Below are positions 47,818 to 56,626 of a stretch of DNA of 64,000 nt, piece by piece; the stretch's first letter is position 1; each line of letters opens with the position of its first letter. The notes below the pieces were generated by a model. The model did not search any database. It was not told where the DNA came from and was given only the letters and a program-made list of their open reading frames with translations. This stretch comes from Alphaproteobacteria bacterium (GTDB taxonomy: Bacteria; Pseudomonadota; Alphaproteobacteria; Puniceispirillales; Puniceispirillaceae). The translations under genes were made by a program, and so were the position numbers. Location: contig RFZL01000003.1 in the NCBI GenBank assembly GCA_009920665.1, positions 1 through 64,000 on the forward strand, given 5' to 3'.

Positions 47818-48137
47818 GGATCTGACTTCTTGAAATGGCCGGAAAGGGCGTGAGGCGCATGCAGACAAAATTCCTGCGGTCCGCATTGCCACGACTATGT
47901 ACAGCGGACCGGTCCGGATGGCCAGCCTTCAAATCGAGATGTGGGACGGCCAATGACAACCGGCCCGCGAGCCGCGGCACCATGCGGCTGGCGCGCGGGA
48001 TTGGCGCACGGCCAGTTTTTTCATCATCCGCGGCCGAAACCCCCCATTATTACCTCTTCCGGCAGAAGGCAGCGTTGACAAGGCTTGCCCCGGCCCGTCA
48101 AAATGAATGCTGTTAGAAAGGGTAAAGGGAGCAGATC
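47818..48137. other. divergent intergenic region between SulP and TRAP genes
   Basis: 320 bases separating the SulP carrier (minus) from dctP (plus). The dctP-proximal end contains a promoter-like pair (see 48075-48104). The remainder shows no RNA gene or repeat that I can identify; the SulP promoter should lie in the left part but no clear consensus was seen. Confidence 0.5.
48075..48104 (+). promoter_or_regulatory. candidate sigma70-type promoter of the TRAP operon
   Basis: A perfect TTGACA at 48075-48080 and CAAAAT at 48099-48104, spaced 18 bases, 33 bases before the dctP start. The ribosome site AAAGGGAG follows at about 48124. Confidence 0.5.
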
Positions 48138-49127
48138 ATGTTTAAACGCGGAAACTTCATCTTGAGCCTGCTGGGCGCGGCATTGCTTTTTGCAAATGCG
48201 GCTCAGGCAGAGACCTGGCGCATGGCGTCCAAAATGCCTGCGGACAGCCCCGAGGGTAAGGTTTTCCAATATTTCGCAGATAAGGTTAAGGAACATAGCG
48301 GCGGCAAACTTGAAGTCGTTGTCTACCCGAATGAACAGCTTGGCAAGACAGATGCCGTTCTGGAACAGCTGAAGCTGGGCACGGTTCATCTCTATGCCGA
48401 AGGTTCCACCTACATGAAGAAATGGGTGCCCGAAATCAACTGGACATCGGCCGCGTTCATGTTCGATGACCGTGATCACTGGATCCGCTTCATGGAAACC
48501 GATCTTGTCCAGGGTTGGTACAACAAGGCGAGTGAAGAAGCCGGCATCAGCCTGCTTGGCGACGCCACATCCATTCTGCGTGGTCCGTACCGGGTGATGG
48601 TCACAAATCGCGACGTCAAGACATTTGACGATATCAGCATGCTCAAGCTTCGCATGCATCCCAGCAAGCTGGCGGTCAACACCTGGACCCATCTTGGCGC
48701 TGACGTGAAGACGCTTGCCTGGACAGATGTCTACCAGTCCATCCAGAAGGGCATTGTGGAGTCGGTGAACAGTCCGATCGCGCTGGTTGAAAGCATGCGC
48801 TTTCACGAGGTGGCACCGAACATCATTCGTCACGACGAATATTATCAGTCGATCGGCTTCATGATGAACCGCAGCAAGTTCGACGCCCTGTCCGGCGACA
48901 TGCAGAACGCCCTCGAGAAGGCCTATTTCGATGCGGGCAAATATTCCAACGAGGTCATGGGCAGATCGGCCGATGAGTCGATCACACGGATGAAGGCAAG
49001 CGGTGTCTCATTCGTCGATATTGACCGGGCTCCGTTCGTCGCAAGAATGAAGGCATTCTACGACGATATGGAGAGCAAGGGTGAATTGCCGGACGGCTTC
49101 CTTAACGCTGTAGCCAGTTCACGCTAG
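48138..49127 (+). CDS. dctP: TRAP transporter substrate-binding protein (DctP family)
   Basis: A 329-residue periplasmic binding protein. The signal peptide ends AAQA/E at about residue 24. KMPADSPEGKVFQYFADKV, then LGTVHLYAEG and LKLRMHPSKLAVNTW (the conserved arginine that clamps the ligand carboxylate is in the LRM motif) mark DctP. It binds an organic acid and delivers it to the DctQM permease encoded next. The ligand is not identifiable from the sequence. Confidence 0.92.
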   Translation: MFKRGNFILSLLGAALLFANAAQAETWRMASKMPADSPEGKVFQYFADKVKEHSGGKLEVVVYPNEQLGKTDAVLEQLKLGTVHLYAEGSTYMKKWVPEINWTSAAFMFDDRDHWIRFMETDLVQGWYNKASEEAGISLLGDATSILRGPYRVMVTNRDVKTFDDISMLKLRMHPSKLAVNTWTHLGADVKTLAWTDVYQSIQKGIVESVNSPIALVESMRFHEVAPNIIRHDEYYQSIGFMMNRSKFDALSGDMQNALEKAYFDAGKYSNEVMGRSADESITRMKASGVSFVDIDRAPFVARMKAFYDDMESKGELPDGFLNAVASSR

Positions 49128-49141
49128 CCGATCAAGATTTG

Positions 49142-49681
49142 ATGACCGCCTCGACGCGACATCAAATCGGAAAACTCATACAGAAAGCCGATGATATTCT
49201 CGGCTTTCTGTCGGACATTTTTCATGCCATCGCGATTTTTTGTCTTGTGGCAATGCTGGTGGGAACAGCCTTCACCATTATCGCCCGCCCCATGGGGGTT
49301 TCCTTTTACTGGATCTGGCCATGGACCATCCAGTTCTTCGTGTGGATGTGCTTCTTCGGCTTTTATCCGATCTATCGGCGACGGGCCGATATCGCCATCA
49401 GCTTTATCATTGAGCGACTGGCACCCACCTACAGACATCTCAGCAGCATTCTGATCGAGGGTGTTATCATTCTGGTGATGGTTCTGATCATCCTGCAATT
49501 GCCCATCATCTTCGAGAGCCAGGTTGGGCCGGTGGATGGTGTCATCACCCCATGGGGCGAGCTGGAGCGCTACACATTGTCTATCCCGATGAGCTTTTCC
49601 TGCTGCCTGATCCTGATCAATTCAGCGACCGAGATCATGAAGCTGCTGGTTCGCGGAACGCCTTCCGCAGAGGGACCCTGA
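49142..49681 (+). CDS. dctQ: TRAP transporter small permease (DctQ family)
   Basis: A 179-residue protein with four membrane helices, typical of DctQ. The WPWTIQFFVWMCFFGFYPIYRRRADIAISF segment (seen as two halves, helix 2 and the RRRADI loop) carries the conserved acid-basic loop. The ATG at 49142 is preferred to the TTG three bases earlier. It lies 14 bases after dctP and one base before dctM. Confidence 0.88.
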   Translation: MTASTRHQIGKLIQKADDILGFLSDIFHAIAIFCLVAMLVGTAFTIIARPMGVSFYWIWPWTIQFFVWMCFFGFYPIYRRRADIAISFIIERLAPTYRHLSSILIEGVIILVMVLIILQLPIIFESQVGPVDGVITPWGELERYTLSIPMSFSCCLILINSATEIMKLLVRGTPSAEGP

Positions 49682-49682
49682 T

Positions 49683-50969
49683 ATGATTGCTCTTATTCTG
49701 TTCGCCGGGTTCATCGGCCTGATTCTGGTCGGCATTCCGGTGTCGATTTCGATCGGCGCGGCAGTCTTCGCAACATTTCTGACCTCGGAATTCAGTGACG
49801 CCACCTATATCATTCCCCAGCAATTGCTCGAGGGCGTGCGCAAACCGTCCCTGACAGCGGTTCCCTTCTTCATCATGGCTGGCAATTTGATGAATACGGT
49901 TGGCATGACCGACCGGATTTTCAATTTCGCCAATTCTCTTGTTGGACATTTCAAGGCCGGACTCGCACAGGTGAATGTCCTTGCATCGATGGTGTTTGCC
50001 GGTGTGTCGGGCGCCGCCGTGGCTGACTGCGCCGGGTTGGGCATGATCGAAATCAAGGCGATGCGCGAGCGGGGATACAATCCCGAATTCGCCGCGGCCC
50101 TGACCGTATGTTCGGCTGTGATCGGCCCGATCATTCCGCCATCGATCGGACTCGTCATATATGCGTTTCTGGCCCAGCAATCGATCGAACGGATGTTCCT
50201 TGCCGGGCTGGTGCCGGGGCTGCTTGTTGGCCTGTCACTGATGGTGTTCAACCGGATCCTGGCAACAAGACAGCATTTCCCGACGCAGGAGAAGGCCAGC
50301 CGCGAGACCGTTCTGAAAACCAGCCTTGACGGCATTCTCGCGCTTGGTGCGCCGGGCATCATTCTCGGGGCCATTCTGTTTGGCTTCGTGACCGCAACCG
50401 AGGCCGGTGTACTGGCCTGTCTTTATACTCTTGTGCTTGGGGTGCTCTACCGGTCCATCACCTTGAGAGGGCTTTACACCGCGCTGAGTGACACGATGAT
50501 GATGACCACCATCATCATGATCATCATCGGCTTTTCAACAGCGATGGGATGGCTTCTTGCGATCGATCAGGTGCCGCAGCATTTCGGCAATTTCCTGTTT
50601 GATTTCACCGACGACAAGAACGTGTTCCTGGCGTTGATGCTGGTATTCATCCTGCTGATCGGTTGCGTGGTCGAGGGTGTTCCCGCAAAGCTGATGCTTG
50701 TGCCCATGTTGCTGCCGATCATCGATCAATACGGTGTCGACCGGGTTCATTTCGGCATCATAATCCAGCTTGGATTGCTGATCGGGATTGCCACCCCGCC
50801 CATGGGCATAGGTCTTTATATCGTCAGCGAGGTCGGTAAGGTTCCCTTTGAACGGCTCGCGATCGCGGTGATCCCGTTCCTTGTGCCGCTGATCGTTGTC
50901 CTGCTGATGCTGACTTATATTCCGCAACTGACGTTGTGGCTGCCGAATCTGGTGCTGGGGCCAGAATAG
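49683..50969 (+). CDS. dctM: TRAP transporter large permease (DctM family)
   Basis: A 428-residue inner-membrane permease with about 12 helices. AVPFFIMAGNLMNTVGMTDRIF, GVSGAAVADCAGLG and PIIPPSIGLVIYAF are family hallmarks, and ATPPMGIGLYI near the C-terminus is the second hairpin. With DctQ it imports the DctP ligand using a sodium or proton gradient. It is the last gene of the operon; its stop is followed by a 12-bp duplication. Confidence 0.93.
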   Translation: MIALILFAGFIGLILVGIPVSISIGAAVFATFLTSEFSDATYIIPQQLLEGVRKPSLTAVPFFIMAGNLMNTVGMTDRIFNFANSLVGHFKAGLAQVNVLASMVFAGVSGAAVADCAGLGMIEIKAMRERGYNPEFAAALTVCSAVIGPIIPPSIGLVIYAFLAQQSIERMFLAGLVPGLLVGLSLMVFNRILATRQHFPTQEKASRETVLKTSLDGILALGAPGIILGAILFGFVTATEAGVLACLYTLVLGVLYRSITLRGLYTALSDTMMMTTIIMIIIGFSTAMGWLLAIDQVPQHFGNFLFDFTDDKNVFLALMLVFILLIGCVVEGVPAKLMLVPMLLPIIDQYGVDRVHFGIIIQLGLLIGIATPPMGIGLYIVSEVGKVPFERLAIAVIPFLVPLIVVLLMLTYIPQLTLWLPNLVLGPE

Positions 50970-50992
50970 CCCGGGGAATGGCCCGGGGAACA
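50969..50992. repeat. 12-bp tandem duplication at the dctM stop
   Basis: GCCCGGGGAATG (50969-50980) is followed by GCCCGGGGAACA (50981-50992), beginning at the last base of the dctM stop codon and filling the 25-base gap to the convergent aldolase-like gene. Confidence 0.85.
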
Positions 50993-50994
50993 GC

Positions 50995-51669
50995 CTAGGA
51001 TTTCAATGCCGCCGCGACCTTTGCCGAGGCGCCTGTCAGGTCGCCAAGTCTCGCGCCCTCCTCCTGGATCAGCTTGTGACTTGCCGGCTCCTGACGCTGC
51101 TTCTCAAGCGCCCAGTCGATAAAGGGCGGGGCGTCTTCCGGCGGCATGAACAGGACACCGCTGTCATCAGCCACCACCACCCAGCCCGGCAGCACAGCCG
51201 CGCCGCCACAACTGATCGGCACATTCAGCGCGCCGCCGATGTCATAGAGCCGGGTCGTGACTGGCGACAGACCGCGGCTCCAGACGGGGAGGCCGAAATC
51301 GAGAATTTCCAGACGGTCCGTTGCCGGCCCGTCAATGACAACAGCCTCACATCCAGCGGCCTTGATTGCGCAGGCCACACCGCCGCCAAGACAGGCATGT
51401 TTGTGATCTCCAAGCCGGTCGATCACCAGTACGTCACCCGGTCTCAATCTGCCTGCCACATCATGCAGCAGAGTTGAATCCTGACCCGGCAATGCCAGCG
51501 TCACAGCGGTGCCGATCACCGTCCTTGCCGGCATCATCGGCGCGATGGCGGGATCGGCAAAGCCAAGCTGTCTGATATGGCCTATGGTTGCCGTCTCGAC
51601 ATTCGCCGCCCGCGAAACCAGGGCCGGATCGATTTGCTGTGGCATCGGATTGATCTGATATTTGTCCAT
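50995..51669 (-). CDS. RraA-family protein / HMG aldolase-like
   Basis: A 224-residue protein of the RraA/dimethylmenaquinone-methyltransferase fold, which includes 4-hydroxy-4-methyl-2-oxoglutarate aldolases. GTAVTLALPGQD, GDVLVIDRLGD, CLGGGVACAIKAAGCEAVVIDGPATD (landmarks: GG and DG(x)ATD, where the Asp binds the metal) and WVVVADDSGVLFMP are present. The start at 51669 has AGGGAG upstream. It probably cleaves a pyruvate-containing aldol. It is next to the TRAP operon and the amidase; a shared substrate route is possible. Confidence 0.8.
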   Translation of the reverse strand: MDKYQINPMPQQIDPALVSRAANVETATIGHIRQLGFADPAIAPMMPARTVIGTAVTLALPGQDSTLLHDVAGRLRPGDVLVIDRLGDHKHACLGGGVACAIKAAGCEAVVIDGPATDRLEILDFGLPVWSRGLSPVTTRLYDIGGALNVPISCGGAAVLPGWVVVADDSGVLFMPPEDAPPFIDWALEKQRQEPASHKLIQEEGARLGDLTGASAKVAAALKS

Positions 51670-51706
51670 CAAACGCTCCCTGAAGGCTCCTCTTGTCCGG
51701 ATCTTG

Positions 51707-52528
51707 TCAGCTGCCAATTCGCCGGTGACTGGCGACCGGCACATCGGTTCGAATACGGTTCAGATAATCAACATCGATATTGGCGCTGGCCCAGCCGGTG
51801 CCATAGGATGACCGCGCGACCACAAGGCCCCAGGGATCCACGATCATTGAATGCCCCCAGGTCTCGCGCGTGCCTCCCGCACCATCGGGATAGGCGCCCC
51901 ACTGTGCCGGCGCAACGGCATAGCACTGGGTCTCGATCGCACGCGCGCGAATCAGCGTATCCCAGTGGTCCTTGCCGGTCTGCAGGGTGAAGGCGGCAGG
52001 CAGCATGATCACCTGCGCCCCCGCCGCGGCGAGCTTCAGATAGAGTTCGGCGAACCGCATGTCATAACAGATGCTGCATCCAATCGTGATATCGTCGGCC
52101 TGATAGGTCACGATATCGCTGCCGGCTATCACGGTATCGGATTCCTTGTAATCCTTGCCGTCCGGAGTGGTGATGTCGAACAGGTGAATCTTCCGGTAGG
52201 TGGCGATCACCTCGCCATCACGGTTGAAGGCGACGGTGGTGTTGTAGACCTTGTTGTCGCCGCCCTTCTCGTAAAAGCTGCCACCATGAATGAACACACC
52301 ATGTTTTTTTGCGAGGGTGGACAGGAATTCGGTTGTTCGTCCCTCCGGAATATTTTCCGCAGATTCCTTTCTGTCGGCGATCGTGCCGCCATAAAAAGCC
52401 ATCATTTCGGGAAAGGCTATAAGATCCGGCTTGTCGGCCTTGATGGCTGCCTCGGCCAAATCCGACGCAGAGGTCAGATTGATGTCCTTGTCATTGGTGC
52501 TGTTCATCTGGATCGATGTGATTTTCAT
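51707..52528 (-). CDS. nitrilase-family carbon-nitrogen hydrolase
   Basis: A 273-residue cytoplasmic amidase of the nitrilase superfamily with the complete triad Glu41 (FPEMMAF), Lys113 (YRKIHLFD) and Cys154 (SICYDMRF). The overall pattern is close to omega-amidase / Nit2-like enzymes (KIHLFDI, GHSMIVDPWG). The ATG at 52528 is chosen over a TTG six bases before it, with GGGAG upstream. It precedes the RraA-like gene by 37 bases on the same strand, so they are likely co-transcribed. Confidence 0.88.
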   Translation of the reverse strand: MKITSIQMNSTNDKDINLTSASDLAEAAIKADKPDLIAFPEMMAFYGGTIADRKESAENIPEGRTTEFLSTLAKKHGVFIHGGSFYEKGGDNKVYNTTVAFNRDGEVIATYRKIHLFDITTPDGKDYKESDTVIAGSDIVTYQADDITIGCSICYDMRFAELYLKLAAAGAQVIMLPAAFTLQTGKDHWDTLIRARAIETQCYAVAPAQWGAYPDGAGGTRETWGHSMIVDPWGLVVARSSYGTGWASANIDVDYLNRIRTDVPVASHRRIGS

Positions 52529-52533
52529 TGTCA

Positions 52534-52556
52534 AACTCCCTAACTCCCTAACTCCG
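52534..52556. repeat. 8-bp tandem repeat before the amidase start
   Basis: AACTCCCT at 52534-52541 and 52542-52549 plus AACTCCG. Read on the minus strand this supplies two or three consecutive AGGGAG ribosome-binding words just upstream of the amidase gene. Confidence 0.88.
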
Positions 52557-52663
52557 CCGGCATCCGGATCCTATTTTGCTCTGAAGAGAGGCTACCACGA
52601 TAACCGGCGGATAATCCCGTGCAATTTCATCTCATCGGCGACTACGGGCCAGTCCCTTGTTGG

Positions 52664-53662
52664 CTAGCGCAGTCTCTGCCCGTTGCTGTCGAAGAACAGC
52701 ATATCCTCATCCCTGAAATCGAGACCGATCCTGGCGCCGATATCGAGGCTGGCCTCACCGAACTGGCGCACCGTGATCAGCCCACCATCGGTGTTGACGA
52801 AGATGTTCGTCTCGGCACCAAGATGTTCGAGATGACTGACGGTGCCCGACACCCGGCCGCGGCGGGACGGTGTGAGCTGTTCGGGTCGCACACCCACAGT
52901 CGCCGCCTTGCCGCCCACGCCAAGATGCCCGGCCTCGATGAAATTCATCGCCGGCGAGCCAAGAAATCCGGCCACAAACATATTGTCCGGATCCTTGTAG
53001 AGTTTCATGGGTGACCCAACCTGTTCGATCCGGCCATCACGCAGCACGACAATCTTCTGGGCAAGGGTCATCGCCTCGATCTGGTCGTGCGTCACATAGA
53101 TGACGGTTGATTTCAGCTCGCGATGCAGGCGGGCGATCTCGATACGCATATTGACGCGCAGCGCGGCATCGAGATTGGACAGCGGTTCATCAAACAGGAA
53201 CAAATCCGGATTGCGCACGATCGCGCGGCCGATGGCGACGCGCTGACGCTGCCCGCCGGACAGTTCGGCAGGCTTGCGCTTCAGATAGGGTTCAAGTTCC
53301 AGCATCTCGACAGCAAGGCTGATCTGCCGCTCGATATAGCTGCTGGCGGCGCCCGCCTGGCGAAGGCCCAGGCTCATATTCTTTTCAACCGTCAGATGCG
53401 GGTACAGCGCATAGGTCTGGAAGACCATCGCGATCTTGCGCTTCGAGGCCGGCATGGCATTGACCAGCTGGCCGGAAATCTCGACATCTCCGCGCACCGG
53501 GTCCTCAAGCCCGGCGATGATCCGCAGCAGGGTGGATTTTCCACATCCCGATGGTCCGACAAAGATGACGAATTCCCCGTCTTCAACCTCCAGATTGATA
53601 TCCTTCAGCACCTCATTCGTGCCGAATGACATATGGATGTTCTTCAAACCGAGCGAACCCAT
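52664..53662 (-). CDS. ABC sugar transporter ATPase (UgpC/MalK type), copy 1
   Basis: A 332-residue ATPase with Walker A GPSGCGKS at 36-43, LSGGQRQRVAIGRAI, LFLFDEPLSNLD and YVTHDQIEAMT, followed by a C-terminal TOBE/OB domain (VGVRPEQL). The ATG at 53662 is preferred, with AAGGAGAG upstream, over a GTG immediately before it. It energises the MalF/MalG-type permeases encoded upstream on the same strand. Confidence 0.93.
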   Translation of the reverse strand: MGSLGLKNIHMSFGTNEVLKDINLEVEDGEFVIFVGPSGCGKSTLLRIIAGLEDPVRGDVEISGQLVNAMPASKRKIAMVFQTYALYPHLTVEKNMSLGLRQAGAASSYIERQISLAVEMLELEPYLKRKPAELSGGQRQRVAIGRAIVRNPDLFLFDEPLSNLDAALRVNMRIEIARLHRELKSTVIYVTHDQIEAMTLAQKIVVLRDGRIEQVGSPMKLYKDPDNMFVAGFLGSPAMNFIEAGHLGVGGKAATVGVRPEQLTPSRRGRVSGTVSHLEHLGAETNIFVNTDGGLITVRQFGEASLDIGARIGLDFRDEDMLFFDSNGQRLR

Positions 53663-53680
53663 CACTGCTCTCCTTGCGGA

Positions 53681-54718
53681 TTATAATTCCGGCTGATGCA
53701 AATCCACCACCTTGCCAGTACGCACGCTTTCATCAGCCGCAAGGCAGATGGCAAGAGACTGCACCGCATCCCGCGCATGTCGTGACAAATCGATATTCTC
53801 AAGAATGGCGCGCGCGACAAATGCCTGCTCCGCATCACACAATGCCTGGTGGCCGGGTTCATCCTCAAGGTCTATGGCCCGGTCCTCGCCGCTTGTTGGA
53901 TGCACCAGCAAACGACCGACTTTCGTATGGCTGTCGATATCGGAGGATCCCGCAATATCCTCGGCCACGATTGACACGGCGCCACCCGGCGAGATGACAT
54001 CCTTCACAAAAAAGGCTGTCTCCGACATCATTGGCCCCCATCCAGCCTCATACCAGCCAACCGAACCGTCGGAAAACAGCACCTGGAAATGGCCGTAATT
54101 ATACATGTCCGCCGCGATTTCATCTGACAGCCGCAGCCCCATTCCACGCACCTGAACAGGTGCGGCATCGGTGATCTGGCACATCACATCGACATAATGC
54201 ACGCCGCAATCAACGATAGGCGGCGTTGTTTCCATGAGCTGTTTGTGGGTGGCCCATTCCTCTCCCCGGCTCTGCTGATTCAGGTTCAGCCTGAATACAT
54301 AGGGGCCACCAAGCTGTCGCGCCTCGGCGATCATCCGCTGCCAGCTTGGATGATGGCGCAGGATATAACCGACAACCAGCTTGCGATCATGGTCCCGCGC
54401 CGCCCGTGTTACCGCGACAGCGTCATCCCTGTTGGTGGCAAGCGGCTTTTCCACAAAGACATGCGCGCCGGCCTGCATCGCGGCGATGGCATATTCGGCA
54501 TGACTGTCCGAATAGGTGGCGATACAGACAAGATCGGGGGATGTGGCGTTCAGGGCGGTATGGAAGTCGTCGAAGCGGGTATAGCCGGTCAGTTCATCCG
54601 GCAGGACCGGCGGTGTCCGGTTGACCAGGCCGACAATCTCGAATTCCGGCTGTCCATGATAGGCCAGAGCATGGCTGCGCCCCATGTTGCCGAGGCCTGC
54701 GACAAGAACACGAATCAT
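53681..54718 (-). CDS. Gfo/Idh/MocA-family oxidoreductase
   Basis: A 345-residue NAD(P)-dependent sugar dehydrogenase. GLGNMGRSHALAY (residues 9-21) binds the cofactor; HVFVEKPLATN contains the conserved EKP; PPIVDCGVHYVDVM carries the catalytic Asp/His pair. It lies between the permease and ATPase genes of the ABC importer, 18 bases before the ATPase gene and overlapping the permease gene by four bases. It likely oxidises the imported amino sugar or a derivative; the substrate is inferred. Confidence 0.88.
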   Translation of the reverse strand: MIRVLVAGLGNMGRSHALAYHGQPEFEIVGLVNRTPPVLPDELTGYTRFDDFHTALNATSPDLVCIATYSDSHAEYAIAAMQAGAHVFVEKPLATNRDDAVAVTRAARDHDRKLVVGYILRHHPSWQRMIAEARQLGGPYVFRLNLNQQSRGEEWATHKQLMETTPPIVDCGVHYVDVMCQITDAAPVQVRGMGLRLSDEIAADMYNYGHFQVLFSDGSVGWYEAGWGPMMSETAFFVKDVISPGGAVSIVAEDIAGSSDIDSHTKVGRLLVHPTSGEDRAIDLEDEPGHQALCDAEQAFVARAILENIDLSRHARDAVQSLAICLAADESVRTGKVVDLHQPEL

Positions 54719-55554
54719 TTCACGGCACCCGATGTTATGCCTCTGATGAGCTGTTTGGAAAAAATCAGATAGAGTACCAGCACCGGGAACATCGCCATCG
54801 ACAGGGCCGACAATACGGCGTTCCAGTCGGTGACAAACTGGCCGATGAACACCTGCGAGCCGAGCGTGAGGGTCTTTGTTGCTTCCCCGGGCGCAAGGAT
54901 CAGCGGGAACCAGAGGTCGTTCCAGATGGGTATCATGTTGAACACGGCGACAGTGGCAAGCGCCGGCCGGACCAGCGGCAGTACCAGGACAAAGAAAATG
55001 CGATATTCAGAAAGTCCGTCGATCCTGCCGGCATTCTTCAGATCATCCGACACCTGGCGCATGAATTCCGACAGAATGAAAATCGCCAGCGGCAAGCCCT
55101 GCGCGATATAGACCAGCACCAGCGCTGTCAGGGTGTTGACCAGATTGGTGGCGACCATGATCTCGAGAATGGAGATGGTGCCAAGCCTGATCGGAATCAT
55201 GATGCCAATGGCCAGATACAGCGCCATCAGCGTGTTGCCCTTGAACCGGTATTCGGCGAGGGCAAAACCGGCCATCGCGCCAAACAGCAGAATGAAGAAC
55301 AGCGACGCCACGGTGACGATCAGCGAATTCTGCATATACAGAAAGAAATCACCCTGCCTGAACACGGTTTCGAAGCCGACCAGCGAGAAATTCTCCGGGC
55401 CCGGCAATGCCAGCGGGTCGCGGAAAATGGCCTTTCGTGTCTTGAAGCTGTTGATGATGATGATGAAGATCGGGAACAGCGCGATCACCGTGTAGGCCGC
55501 CAGCGCCACATGCGCCAGCAGAACATTCGGAACCGTATGCCTGACACGTCTCAT
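54715..55554 (-). CDS. ABC sugar transporter permease (MalG type), copy 1
   Basis: A 279-residue permease with six membrane helices; the EAA motif (EAGRIDG-like NAGRIDGLSEYRIFFVLVLPLVRPALA, about 190-215) contacts the ATPase. It overlaps the downstream oxidoreductase by ATGA and follows the MalF-type gene by 16 bases. Confidence 0.93.
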   Translation of the reverse strand: MRRVRHTVPNVLLAHVALAAYTVIALFPIFIIIINSFKTRKAIFRDPLALPGPENFSLVGFETVFRQGDFFLYMQNSLIVTVASLFFILLFGAMAGFALAEYRFKGNTLMALYLAIGIMIPIRLGTISILEIMVATNLVNTLTALVLVYIAQGLPLAIFILSEFMRQVSDDLKNAGRIDGLSEYRIFFVLVLPLVRPALATVAVFNMIPIWNDLWFPLILAPGEATKTLTLGSQVFIGQFVTDWNAVLSALSMAMFPVLVLYLIFSKQLIRGITSGAVK

Positions 55555-55570
55555 CTTCCCGCCATTGCCC

Positions 55571-56491
55571 CTAAAGCTGATAGCGCGTCATGCGCATCTG
55601 GATGCCGAACAGATAGATGCAGACACCGGTCAGAATGATCAGGAACATGATCATCGCCACCGCCGCGCCCATATTCGGGTCGCCAAGTTGCATCTGGAAA
55701 CCAAAGAATGTCCGGTACAGGAATGTGCCCAGGATGTCAGTGGCATAATTGGGCCCGGCAAGCGCCCCCTGCGCCGCATAAACCAGATCAAAGGCGTTGA
55801 AGTTTCCGACAAATGTCAGGATGGAAATGATGCCGATGGCCGGCAGGATCAGGGGAAGCTTGATCTTCCAGAAGGCCGCGAAGCCGGTGACACCTTCCAC
55901 CTCGCCAGCCTCGATGACTTCCTGTGGAATGGACAGCAACGCCGCATAGATCAGCATCATCGGAATGCCGACATACTGCCAGACGGAAATGAGCGCCAGG
56001 GTTGTCAGTGCATATTCCTCCTTTCCCAGATAGGGCGCAAACAGGAATTTAAGGCCAACCGCCTTCAGCATGTCCGGCGCGATCCCCCACAACGGAGAGA
56101 GGATCAGTTTCCAGGCAAAACCGACAATGACGAAGGACATGATCGTCGGCAGAAAGATGGCCGAGCGATAAAAGCCGCGAAGCCGGAGTTTCGGGTTGGA
56201 CAGGACGGCAGCGATCAGAATGCCAAGCGGGTTCTGCACCAACATGTGAATGACAAAGAACCAGACATTGTTGACCAGCGCGTTCCAGAAGGCACCTGAC
56301 CAGCGCGGATCGCCAAACAGGATCCTGAAATTGTCCAATCCGACAAAGGATGTCTGCTGCTCGGATGTCGTGAAAAGCGACAGCTGCAGGGTACCGAACA
56401 GTGGAAAAATCATGAAGGCTGAATAAACCAGAACAGCCGGCGCCAGGAAGATGCCTATATGCCATCGGATCGGGCGGCGGTGCGATGTCAC
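55571..56491 (-). CDS. ABC sugar transporter permease (MalF type), copy 1
   Basis: A 306-residue permease with six helices and the EAA loop EAGEVEGVTGFAAFWKIKLPLILPA (landmarks EAGEVEG and KLPL). The GTG at 56491 is chosen because GAGG sits just before it and the residual sequence upstream (up to 56587) is polar and unlike the family. It is separated from the binding-protein gene by a hairpin region of about 135 bases. Confidence 0.9.
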   Translation of the reverse strand: MTSHRRPIRWHIGIFLAPAVLVYSAFMIFPLFGTLQLSLFTTSEQQTSFVGLDNFRILFGDPRWSGAFWNALVNNVWFFVIHMLVQNPLGILIAAVLSNPKLRLRGFYRSAIFLPTIMSFVIVGFAWKLILSPLWGIAPDMLKAVGLKFLFAPYLGKEEYALTTLALISVWQYVGIPMMLIYAALLSIPQEVIEAGEVEGVTGFAAFWKIKLPLILPAIGIISILTFVGNFNAFDLVYAAQGALAGPNYATDILGTFLYRTFFGFQMQLGDPNMGAAVAMIMFLIILTGVCIYLFGIQMRMTRYQL

Positions 56492-56574
56492 CTTGTCCTC
56501 AGTCAAACCTCTGGCTCCGATAGATGAACTTGAAAATCGGTCACAGAATGATCTCTTGAAAATTCTGCCCGCTG

Positions 56575-56599
56575 CAGACAGCCCCACCGGGGCTGTCTG
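56575..56599. other. intercistronic hairpin between binding-protein and permease genes
   Basis: CAGACAGCCCC (56575-56585) and GGGGCTGTCTG (56589-56599) form an 11-bp perfect stem with a 3-base loop, 28 bases past the binding-protein stop on the minus strand. No T-run follows directly. Such hairpins commonly stabilise the upstream message so that binding protein is made in excess over permease. Confidence 0.75.
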
Positions 56600-56626
56600 G
56601 CTGTTTTGGTGGAAAGTCAGTCAGGT

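Noticed and set aside
51738-51745. Second copy of the tRNA-Arg 3' end (GTTCGAAT) as an island boundary
   Set aside because: Only eight bases match, which is expected by chance in a window of this size.
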